Positions 32,713-43,590 of a stretch of DNA of 64,000 bases are shown in pieces (position 1 is the stretch's first letter; every line of letters begins with the position of its first letter). The notes under the pieces are model-generated. The model saw only the letters and a program-made list of their open reading frames with translations. It did no database searches and was not told the DNA's origin. The position numbers and the translations under genes were made by a program. This DNA is from Dacryopinax spathularia (lineage: Eukaryota > Basidiomycota > Dacrymycetes > Dacrymycetales > Dacrymycetaceae): assembly GCA_037974965.1 (NCBI GenBank), contig JBBPFI010000016.1, forward strand, positions 310,001 to 374,000. Reading direction: 5' to 3'.

Positions 32713-35700
32713 ATGGCAGCTGCGCCCGACCTCTCCCCCACCAAAGCCCAAATCCTCCAATCATCCCAAGCAGGCTGGTCACCCCTCCGAATCCAAAAAC
32801 GTTCTCCTTCACCCATCAAGTCCACTCCCACTCTCCCCGCTCAGACCCACTCGCACACCACCAGCACCAGCTCCGCGCCCTCAGACGGACGACCAACGGC
32901 AGTAGGAGCGGACGGGACGAAACGCACCCCCTCTGGAGCGAGACGTACCAGCGCGTCTTTCTCGCATTTACGCTCGCATAGTCTTGTGAGCAACTCGCCG
33001 TTCAAGTCGCCCGAGACGGCCCAGCCAATAGGGGCGAAATACAAGCCTCGGCCGCAGAGTGCATACGGGTACGTCCTCAAACACACCGACGGCACGGACG
33101 GTACGAAGGATGGTCGGGAGGGGCGGAAGGTGTCTGCGGGGCTGGGCATATCCGGGGCTGGGCTCTCACCGGTGCTGAGTGAAGTTGGCTCGCCCGACCC
33201 TGCCCAACACCCTCAAGTGCAACTACAACAACAACAGAGGAAAAACTCCGCCTCGGCTCGCCATCTTCCAAACCTCAGCGAAGCGGAAAACGAAGATCCC
33301 TCTCCGCGCATCGCCTCGGCCGAGTACTTCCCCTCCTCTCACTCTACTGGGGATGCGGGAGGAGCCAAGCGCCAAGCTCGGAAGAGTCGCGGTCTGCAAG
33401 AACTGCCCCAATTGAAGTCTGTTACTCGGTCGCCTTTTTTGCCAGATGGGGATCCTACGAGTCCCAATTCCCGCCTTCGCATGGTCGGGGAAGAAGCCGG
33501 AGCTGGTGATTCCTACGAAGAAGAATTGGGCGGCGAGCTACGCAAGCCCGGGAAATTCGACACCCCGCCCGCCCTGCCGCCAAAAGAGAAACACACCTTC
33601 TCTTCTCCCGCCACGGTCCTGCCCACGCCGGAATCGGAGGTCGTCCCCCCCCTCGAAGCCCCCGCTCCCCCCAAAGCGCAAGAACAAGCCAGTACGCCCA
33701 GGTCCTCGCCGACGAAACATCATCCTTCCCTGAACGCCTCCCCCCGCCGCCCCGCTCTAACAAGCTATAGACTTCACGGACCCCGGACAAACTCCTCCAC
33801 CGCTGCTGCTGCTGCTGGCGGAGCAGGAGGAGCAGCAAGCGGGCAAGGACAGAGGAGAGTGAGCAGCAATGCTTCGCGTAGGAGGAGGAGGAGGAATAAG
33901 AAAGTGACGTTTGACGAGAGGTGCGATGTTGTCGAGTTCGAGCGGGACGAACCTTCCGAGGAGGAGGGCGAGGAGGGGGAAGGGGAGTGGACAGAGGGCA
34001 GCGAGAGCGAACGGGAGATCGAAGGGACGAGTGAACTGGAAGTGGAGGGCGAGCTGAGGGAGTGGGAAGGGAGGTTGAGGGTCGTCAATGCCGACGCTCA
34101 CGAAGACGGAGAGCATGAGCCCGATGCAGAAGGTGACGAACTACACGGCCTCGTCTCCCAGCTCGTCGCCTCCCCTCTCCCTCCCCCTTCCTCCAGCAGC
34201 ACATCACCCTCACCCCTTCCTCCCCGCTCTTCCCACCTCCATAACCTCCATGAGCCGAATGCCGACTTCCTCTCCCCGAATATGCCCGGCTTAGGAGCAC
34301 AAATGCTGCGCGACACCTCTATAGACCGGATCGAGCGCGATGTCGAGTCTATCCTCCGGGACGCGAGCTTGCTGATGCCGGCTTCGACGCCGAGGGAGGA
34401 GTTGGAGGGGTATGTGACGCCTCAGTTGGGAGGGGAGGCGGTTTTCTCCTCTTCCGCACGACATGGTGAGGACGATGGCGAAGGCGATACGAGTATGGCT
34501 TCCTTTGTGTCTGGGGGGACGGTGGAGATACATGATGATGAGGGGGAGGAGGAGGAGCCGGTGATCAGGCGCTACCAGCCCAGCCGGGGTCGACCATTGA
34601 ACCTGCCCAAATCCGACACCCACAACGAGCACCACGCCACTAAGAGCGACAGGGAGGGTGAAGGAGGAGGCGAAGGAGCAGAGGAGAAGGAACACTCCTT
34701 CATCCACTCCCAATCCCACGTCCACCCCGACCTGAGCAGTATAACACCCTCCACTGACGGAGCGCCGTTCACCCCCGACCTCTCTCTTGCATCGCAGCGT
34801 TCTGCCCCTGGAAGCAAGGAGGTGCCCAGTACACCCCCGCGCGGTTCCCCCGCCAAGCTGCCAGTCACGCCTAGCACGCCGCCGAATCGCGAGCGCATGC
34901 CACATGAGCTGGCGGAGGATGCGGAGGATGGCGTACCGCTGGGAAGGACGCACCACGCTGCCCGAGCAGCAGAGCTCCACCATCAACAGCACCATACCGC
35001 CCTGCATCCTCATACGCAAGACGGACTCGCCCCCACCCCTGTCTTACCCGATCTGGCGCCCACGTCGCCATTCGTCTTCTCCCCCGCCCTACCCTCCTCC
35101 CAACGAACGGTACCGGGCCAGGAACCTCAGAGCCCAACGACGACGCAGATGAGGATCCATTCCCCCCGCCTGACGAAAGAAGAAGTCCGTGCCCGTTTAC
35201 GCGAGCGGTTCACGGGCAACAGGCGGACCGCTACGCCTACTTCACCTGGCAAGCTTGCTTCTTCCACCGGCGGTACGGACAGTCCTCAGGCAACGCCGGA
35301 GATGTCGGTCGCCGCGTCGCCCGCCACTACCCACTCGACGCAGTCGACGCCGGTGCCCAATCTGTTTGGAAGGGGTGGGCCCGAGTCGCCTGTGCCGGTC
35401 GAGCATGCCGGTCCGCCGGGAGCGAGGGAAGTGGATATCGTCCACCCCTCGCGGGAGGGGACACCAGTGAGGAAGGAGAAGGCTCTTCCGCCTCCGCCTC
35501 CTCCCGGTTCTGGCTCGCGCTCTGGCGACGGGGAAGGGGAAGGGATGTTAGGAAGACCGGAGTTGAGGAGCGCGGAGAGCGGGGGGAGTGTGGTGGGGGT
35601 TAGGAGTGGGCTGGAGAGGCTGGTGGAGGGTGTTAGGCAGCAGCATGGGCATTCTTCGGCCTCTGGCTCGCCTTCCTCCGCTGCTAGGAATGCAAACGGC

Positions 35701-37744
35701 AACGCGGGCGGGACTGGCAGCCCGAATAATAGTCCTAGCTTGGGCAAGACACGCCGTGTGCCGGTGCCTTCGTTTGATGTGCATCTTACCACCCCTTCAA
35801 AGCGGGGCGCAGACGAGGAGGAGGAAGAGGACCTGGCCGACAGCCCGAAGAGGCTTGCAGTCCCTCAGCGCCGTCCCGGCAGAAGACGCAGCCTGTCTAC
35901 CGGCGATGTGCAGAAGGATGAGAAGGAAGAAGAGACGCAGCTAAAGGGCAAGAAGAGTATCCTCCTCCCCACTCCCGTGATCGCTAGCGACCCTTTCTCG
36001 GATACGGTCGAACGGGAAGTGAGGAAATATATTGACGGACCTGTAAGTCCTTCTCTCGCTTCGGTGAGGAGACAAATTGCTGATATTTTTGGGCAAATAG
36101 CGATCCTACCAGATAAGGGAGCATGAGGTCAAGGTGTTCACTAGTCCTGCGGATAGGGAGAAGGTGGGACATGTGCAGGGTGCGGGGGATGTGGATAAGG
36201 GGAAGGCGTGGAAGGTCATTAGGCGGAGCTCGGATATGGTGAGTCTTCTCGTTACTGTCGTGCGAATATAGGCTGACGGGACCACAGAATGAGTATGCTC
36301 GGGAGATTCGCGAACTGCGCAAGTCCGACAAGTCTGGCAAGGCGCTAGGCAAGGTCTTCGTGCGAGGTAAGCATTTCACTGCAGCACTCTTGGATTTCTC
36401 TGATCACAGGCACAGTCCTGGGCGTCAAGGGCCTGAACGTCCCTCTTCCGCGAGAGCCGACCTTCTTCACCGTCACCCTCAACAATGGCATTCATGCTGT
36501 CACCACTCCTGAAGCGGCCTTAGAGAAGGATGCTGTTGTTGAGCAAGAGTTTGAGCTGTATGTTTCAACCATGTCCTTCGAGAAGGACATTGCTAATATT
36601 CCTTCAGGATTGAACATCCCAAGCTCGAGTTTACCCTGACCCTCAAAGTCCGGATGGATGAGCACATCCTTGCGCAACTCCGCCCACCGCCCCCGCCGCC
36701 CGTTTCCTTACCCTCTCGCGACTCTGTACCCAGCGTCAAGTCCGCCACGCCCACCCACCGATCCGGCTTCCGCGCGCTCTTCGGCAGTCCCAAGAAGTCC
36801 AAGCAGCAAGCCAAACCTGCCTCGGTGACACCACCTATGTCGCGCGCTCAGTCCGAGATGCCAGCACCGGTGCAGCCTGACTGCCTGGCGAAGCACGTAG
36901 CGCCCGACGGCACACTAGCTCAGGCAAGTGTGACGTTCAAGGAGATCGCTCGCCGCTGCGATACTAGGCTGTTCGAAACTGCTTATCCGCTCATGGAACG
37001 ATCGACCGCTTCAGCACCGGATACTGTGACTGGTGCTTCAGTAGCCGTGTACTCGTCGAGGGTCGTGGGCGAAATCATCCTTCAGCTGTTCAGGCTTCCA
37101 CCGCTACCGGGTATCGAGCAAGACGCCCTTCCGCAAAGTCTGGAGGAATGCCACCGTGGGCTTAGGCACGTCGCGTGGCACAAGGCGCTCTATCACGAGG
37201 GTACCCTTACCCAGAATGGCGGTGATTGCTCGGTAAGCCTCACAGTTATTATCGTGCAATGCTGCTGCTGACCGGACTCCTAGACTTGGCGCCGGCGCCG
37301 TTTCAGAGTAGTCGGTGCTGAGATGATCGCCACAAACGATGTCACGAAGAAGATCACCGCAACGATCGATCTCAAGAAGGCCGTATCTCTGGAAGATGAC
37401 CAAGATCCCGCGCTCAAGGTCACATCTGGGCAAAATGGAATTACTCGTAGCATGAGCTCGGATGACGACTTGTATTCCTACACTGGTGTGCAGAGGAGCT
37501 TCCGGATTATCTTCCAGGGAGGCGACGAGATTGGCTTCTTCGCTGACACGGACGATGAGAAGGCGAAATGGTATGCATACTTCCTCAAATGCTGCCACTC
37601 ATCTGAACATCTTGTAGGATGCAAGTGCTGAATTCCTTGATCGGTCGCATACCGGATCATCCTCTGTGGGCCGAAATGTTATGGCAACGACAGGAGGACC
37701 TCGCAAAGCAAGCTGCTAACAAGTCTTCCCCTCATAAGCGATAG
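32713..37744 (+). CDS. Anillin/Bud4-like septation protein with C-terminal PH domain (1577 aa)
   Basis: Seven exons (32713-36042, 36101-36238, 36288-36366, 36410-36557, 36608-37232, 37284-37570, 37618-37744). The first exon alone encodes 1110 residues. These are disordered, rich in Ser, Pro, Thr and Glu, with many SP/TP sites, a strongly acidic run near residues 410-450 and Arg/Lys patches. Residues about 1110-1300 form a folded region beginning RSYQIREHEVKVFTSP and containing GKVFVRGTVLGVKGLNVPLP and FFTVTLNNGIHAV, like the anillin-homology (C2-like) domain. The C-terminal 200 residues (GTLTQNGGDCSTWRRRRFRV, GAEMIATNDV, SFRIIFQGGDEIGFFADTDD, EKAKWMQVL) have PH-domain spacing. Bud4/Mid2/Int1 proteins scaffold septins at the division site. 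Function is inferred from layout. Confidence 0.78.
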
Positions 37745-38029
37745 CCTGGGCTTGTATATTGGACGTTTTCTCCTTTGGGCTCTTATCGCATACTCCTCAG
37801 ACCACTTTTTCGAGTTCCCCATACATAACATATATGTCGCATACATCAGCTTATCCCTGTACGATAGAGGCGCAATATCAATTGGGCTTTCATTTACTGC
37901 ACGAGCCTTCTCAGGCCAGGCCGAGCCCGGAGCAGCACCGTATGAAGCGCGGAGCGGATCTAGGTGAACAGAGCTTGATTCATGGCGCAGCAGTACATAA
38001 CATTCCTTCCCTTCGTAGCAACTTCTCGT

Positions 38030-41000
38030 CTAAGCAAACAACCCCTTCTTCCTCCAATACTCCATCCATCTATGGGCATCCTCTTCTCCCAGCGGCTTGA
38101 GCTCCCTCAGCGTTACACTCTTTCCTTCTGCCTTCTTCGTCTCGAGATCTGCGATACCCATCGCCTCCTTGGGTGCATATTGGCCCTCCTTCGCCTGAGC
38201 TCGTGCAGCGTCAGCTGCGCCGACGCCCTTGTAGAATTCAAGTAGCTTGATGGCCGGGTTTCGTTCTACCTCAGAAGGGTCTTCCCCTGCCTTCTCGAGC
38301 GCATGAAGCCAGTCGGCGAACGGGACAAGCTTGCATCCGAGTGACGATGCCATTGGGCTCAGAACGGTATCCCACTTGACCGGGTGAGGGTGTACCAAAT
38401 GCAGGTAGAAGGTCGACCCAGCGGGCGAAGCGGCATCACTGTGCACGACATCGATGATCTGCGTAGCCCGATCAGCATATGAAGAAGGATGGTGTAGTTA
38501 TCACGCACCGACTGAGCAGCCTTATCCGTAGGCAACCAGCTAATGTAGCCTTGCACACTGGGAAGCACTTTCAATCTCTCTCCACTCTTGACAATCATCG
38601 GCAGCCAGTCGGTCGTGTTCCAGGCACCATTTTGGCTACTGCCCGCCAACTGACCTACGCGCCAGATCGTGGTTCTCAACCCACGCAGCTGCGCAGCGTT
38701 CAGCATGATGTGCTCGGCAACCCACTTGCTTGCCGAATACCCGGTAGCGGAAGCGATGATGGGGTCTTTCAGTGGTTCCTCCGGGACGGGGCGAGGCTTC
38801 GACCACTTCATGACAGTTCCGACCGATGATGTGAACACAAGCTGAGCGGGTGTAGGACCATGCGCCTTCAAGGCCAAATTAACCAGTTCCCTGGATGAGC
38901 GGACATTGGGTTCGAATGCGCCAAGTGACAGGTTGAAGTCAAGACGCCAGGCGTTATGGATGATTGTGCTGAGGGAGCCGCAAATCTATGCAACGTTAAT
39001 CTCTGCACAGGCGAAACACAATGATGACATACCTCTTCGTACAGCTCTGCACTAAGCCCAAGGTTCTCGCTTGCGACCTCAGCCTCAACGAGACGCAGCT
39101 TGGGCGAATCGATCAGTTTCACATCCACGCCCCTGTCGTCGAATGCCTGGCGCTGGCGTGCAAGGAGATCGTGTTTCGTGCTACCACGATTGAGGGCATA
39201 CACACGCTCCACGCGATCGTCCAGCAAGAGCTGCTCCAGGAGATACGTTCCCAGCGTACCAGTTGAACCAGTGAGCAAAACAACTTCGCCAGAAGCATTA
39301 CGCTTGCCAGGCTTGTGCTCTGGGAAGTCCTTGGAGTATTTCTCGACCATAGCTTCCATATCCTCAACCACGTCCGCAGTGTCGTCCTCATGGTGAACTT
39401 CATGCCCAGCGAGAGCAGCAACTGCCTTCCTCATATAGGAGACAAGGCGCTTGACGGTAGGGTAGCTGAACACCAGATTCTGAGGGACCGAAGTCGCAGC
39501 GACATCTGATTTGCCCTCAGGCTTGGGGGCCTGGCGCAGAGCATTCATGATGGCAGCACGGATGTAGGTTGCTTGCAGACTGGATTGCAAATTCAGCTCG
39601 ATCCTCCCGTACAATGAGTAGCCATACCTGTCGCAGCCCTGCTCAAAGAGATCGCGCGAGTCATCAATGGGTGAATGACGATGGTCCTCGCCGCGCATCA
39701 CCCCATTCACAACCCGAACAATGAATGCATGAATGGCATCTTCGTCCCAAGTTGTAGGTGGCTCGGCCCATTCTGCCTTCGTCGGCTGCTCCGCAGCAGC
39801 ATAAAGTGCGTCGATCTCCTCAGAGTATCTGGTAGAGAGTCAGACGAGTGCGAGCAGATGCCTGGAGATGGGAAACATACTGCTGAAGAGTCGCATTCCT
39901 CGCGATAGTGCCTTTGGGTGTCATGACGAATGGTTTCTTCTCAGGGTCGATGACCAAGATGAACTCCTTGAAAATCCTTGAGTGCTGAGGAGCGAAGGCG
40001 TTGGCTTTCTCGATGTCTGGCCAAATCAGGTTCCGGAACTTGGCGAGGTCGTCTTCGTTCTTGATCTTGATATGATCGGCGGGCTGGATAACGATGCCAA
40101 CCTGAGTCCGGGCACGACCAAACATCAAGCATGCTTTAACGTTAGGGTTACCATTGATGATGCTCTCTGCTTGCTGTTCAGTATTGTCCGACAATGTTGT
40201 TGACACTGACGGCTCACCCATCGGGCCAGGGTTGGTCTTCTCCCCGTTCGACATCATAATCTGGTCGTCAGCCCTACATCAATCGTCAGCGTCGCTGAAT
40301 TCAAGGCTGTCACATCCTCATACCGTCCAATGACCCTGTATAGGTTCTTCCGAGTGGGGTGCTGCTCGAGCAAGTCGTTGGTATCGAATGCCATGACATC
40401 AGGATCGCTCGAATTGGACACGGCAATGGGTTTCTCGTCGCAGTCCTTTGAAGGCGCGATGAGCGGTTGGCTGAGCCGTGTCATTGTTCCGACGTACTAT
40501 AACGATGATCCTGTACAGGTTATTCCCCTCAGGCTCAAGCTTGTATTTCATCGAGGGGAAGAGCTCTCCATACTGTATGTTCCAGTCAGTAACGATCAAG
40601 CACATAGGATAAGGAGGCGCACATTCCAGTCCTCCGGGTTACCCTTTTCCACTCCAAGCCTGAATATCAAGCCGACTTCGGTGCTAGCACGTTGTGATCA
40701 GGTACCGAAGCGAACGTAGAGTGGATATGCGAACTCACGTGCCGTAAGCGGTACGAAGATTCACGCCCGCCTTGGCAATCCTATCTCCCGATTCGACAGG
40801 CAAGGGTCCTCCACCAAAGAACTACATGCATTCATCAGTGCGAGACCACACGTCTAGCAAAATGTGTGCGTACGACACCCTTTAAGCTGGCGAGGAACTT
40901 GATCGCTTCCGGATCTTCCGACCAGTCCTAGTTGATCGATCAGGAGATGGATCTGGATCATGCGTTCGACTACTTACGACTAAGTGACTGGGTACGGCAA

Positions 41001-42111
41001 TCACGTAGTCGACCTGAGCCCGCTTGCATGCATCCAAGACCTTCTCGGGAGACGGAACGCCGGTCGCATACGAAGGCGCGAACAAAGCTGGAACGATACC
41101 CACTGGACAGGATATGAGATGGCTATATGCGCGTTCGAAGGAAGAAGACGTACAAGCTGCCGGAGCACCCATGGTCAAGAAGACACCCATGCCATGGAAA
41201 GGCGGCAAGCCCATTACACCCCAGCGGGTACCGGCAGGGACGAAGTCTCCGAATCCGAGGGTCTCGCTTACAGACGCCCAGAACCGGTGGCTCATCGGGA
41301 TCGGCTTGGGGAAGCTCGTACTCCCGGAGGAATGGATGATGACGAGCGGACTGTGCGCTGTCACGTTCGCGTACTCGGGCAGGTCTCTCACGCGCGGGAG
41401 CTTCGGGGTATGCAGGGCATCTTCCTGCGCATCGTAGGGCTTGACAGGAGAGCTCTTGAAACGCGGGTAGAGGTCCGTGTACTTCGGCACCTCGATGAGG
41501 TTGACATCAGGGACCAACTCGAGGACTTCAGCTGTGGTCTCTTGCAGTGCACTTGACGGTGCTCCGGGCTTAGGAATCGAGCCCCAGAGGTACAGCGAAT
41601 TCGTCTTCTTGATGAGATGTTCAAGGGCCGGAACAGAGTTGCGCGTACTCAACGGGAACACCTTCCCAAGCCAGATCAGCACATATATGCGCGCGATTTT
41701 GCCCGTACATACTGTGAAACCAGCCCGGATAACCGCCATGATCATCGTGAAATACGTGAGGGAGTCGGTGTTTGTCAGGATGGCAATCTTGATTCCTTCT
41801 TTCCGCTGTTCGTCCGTCGCCTTGACCTCCTCTCTGAGCTTGGCAGCGAGCCTCATGGTAGCACGCATCGCTAGGACATTTTAGAGATGCCCAGGCAGCG
41901 TGAAACCGGAGGACTGACCTTCACCCCAAGTGATGGTAGTGTTCTCTTCATCCGGTCTACCGACAAGCAAGCAAAACGGATGATCATGGCTTTTCTCCAG
42001 GTGATGATCAAACCAGTCTGCGAAATATGAGCCCTTTAGGGGAGGTGGGGTGAATGTCGTCGACTGGTGAGCTGTCGAGCTGGCGCCGTTAGGAGCGTCG
42101 CCGGCGGCCAT
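38030..42111 (-). CDS. Adenylate-forming reductase, A-T-R (NRPS-like), intact, 1125 aa
   Basis: Fifteen exons: 42111-41919, 41870-41713, 41661-41154, 41102-40978, 40927-40874, 40821-40739, 40683-40623, 40572-40498, 40445-40324, 40273-40218, 40169-39881, 39828-39628, 39579-39033, 38985-38509, 38458-38030. The adenylation domain has VIIHSSGSTSFPKPIPMSH (A3), TAYGTTEVGLIFRLG (A5), the GRADDQIMMSNGEK region (A8) and the A10 Lys in TPKGTIARN. The carrier domain reads FEQGCDSLQATYIRAAI, with the pantetheine Ser codon split by an intron. The reductase has LLTGSTGTLGTYLLEQLL (NAD(P) binding), a catalytic-type YSASKWVAEH and WRVGQLAG. Such enzymes activate a carboxylic or amino acid as AMP ester, load it on the carrier and release it reductively as an aldehyde or alcohol. 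Substrate is unknown. The damaged paralogue lies 6 kb away beyond the anillin-like gene. Confidence 0.88.
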
Positions 42112-43590
42112 GATATACGGTAGATCTGTGATCGTGGCTGGTATCGTCTATCGGCTTCTAGTGGAAGGGAAACTTGTGCAGTTGCCGGTCCCCATCGCGA
42201 GCAGGTTATATCCCCCAGCAGTCATGGCTATTAGTCGCATCGGTGTAGCTCATTCCGGTCGTTGATGATTAGCGGTCGCCGTTCCGGTCGACTCTCGCAG
42301 GTGCTGACGGCGGTCAGCGCAGCTAAGCCGCGGCAAGGAATCCACCATCTGCGGAGCGAAGACACATGAAATGATGCGGGGCATGCGGTACGCATTCGGC
42401 CTCGAGAACGAACCAGAACAATCGCCAGCGAGGAGCGAACGAAAGGCGCTACTGGGTTCGTGTTGACCAAATTTAGACGGTATTGAGAAGTGGCCCGACT
42501 TCGTCACACACGGAGGAGTTCACGGAACCGGCAACCCGCATACCATTCAGCGGTTCGGGTGGAGGGTGTTGCACCTTGATTATCCGTTGGGCTCTAAGCG
42601 GTCAATTGCAACATCCGTATGGGGTTCCGGAGACTAGTGCGGCAATTGCCTGCTGGTTCCCGAGAGCTGTGTTCTGTCGTATACATCGGCACCGCGTTGG
42701 TCTGCAGCTTGTGCGATAGATGGCGATCGAGTACGCTGCAAATATGAGCAAACCAGCAGGGATGTGCAATATAAGTCGGCCAAATGAACAGGGGTCGTGG
42801 ACGAAGCAAAGGGAACGTAAGCAGGTGATGGTCAACAAACAACGCCACCATGACGTTGGGGTCCCTCGGTCCCCAACAACACCCATTCAGTTTCCAAGGG
42901 TCCTACGATTTCCCGTGTTTTGAGTGATGAAATTGAAGCTTCTTTTGCTACTTTTCCACGTTGCATGAATGGTCTTCTTTTCTGTGACAACCACAATCAA
43001 CGTCACTCTTTCTACAACGACATGAGTCATCAGCGTATATATGGCCCGCTCACGAATGCCAGCTGACTTGATTATTTCATTCGACCTTCGATCTCCTGAT
43101 AAGACGCCTCTATCTGGTCGTCATCATACGGCGGAATCCGGTCTTCGCTCCATTTGCAGGGCGCTTCCTTTCTTCCGGTGCGATCCGTCCATCGATAAAC
43201 CATTCGTGGCCAAACTGGGAGAGAGCACGCTCGGCTTTGTGTCCAACAATGGATGTATTTCGCTATCCTACTCACTGCTTCTGCCGGTATCCTTCGGCTT
43301 GTCACGATGAATGCCACTTGGGTTATGGTCATCGACAATCCCCCGGCTCAGAACATCTCGGAACTTTGACTGTCTCGTTGAGGGTCAGGCAAAGGTCGCG
43401 TTAACGATAGGCAGTAAATGTATCACATCGGGCAGGTCAGAGTCCGATGCAGGCGCTATGGCCTACTGCGACGGCGTGGTCCAAGTCACGGCGCAGTCGC
43501 TCTTCAGAAATCCTCGAAAACGTCAACATAAATTTACTATAACTACAAAGTCTCCCCTGAAGACCTCTTCCCCATCTGCTAGATTGTCCC
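42112..43590. other. Intergenic, one weak small frame
   Basis: 1.5 kb between the start of the reductase gene and the 3' end of GCN1. The first 300 bp must contain the reductase promoter. A minus-strand frame from the ATG at 43332 to 43072 (86 aa, ending YDDDQIEASYQEIEGRMK) looks protein-like in its last 40 residues, but it has no family and no clear upstream exons, so it is not called as a gene. Confidence 0.35.

Noticed and set aside
34291-35019. A 242-codon minus-strand frame opposite the anillin-like gene
   Set aside because: It is antisense to a well-supported long exon. Arg/Leu/Gly-rich composition is what the GC-rich complement of a disordered exon produces.
40218-40273. Reading the reductase through 40170-40217 without splicing
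   Set aside because: The frame is open, but the paralogue and the family continue directly from GPM/GPI to (A)ESII/ENII. The 48-bp stretch has a GTGAGC donor and an AG acceptor, so an intron is the better model.
43072-43332. An 86-aa minus-strand frame after GCN1
   Set aside because: Only its last 40 residues look protein-like and no upstream exon or family was found.
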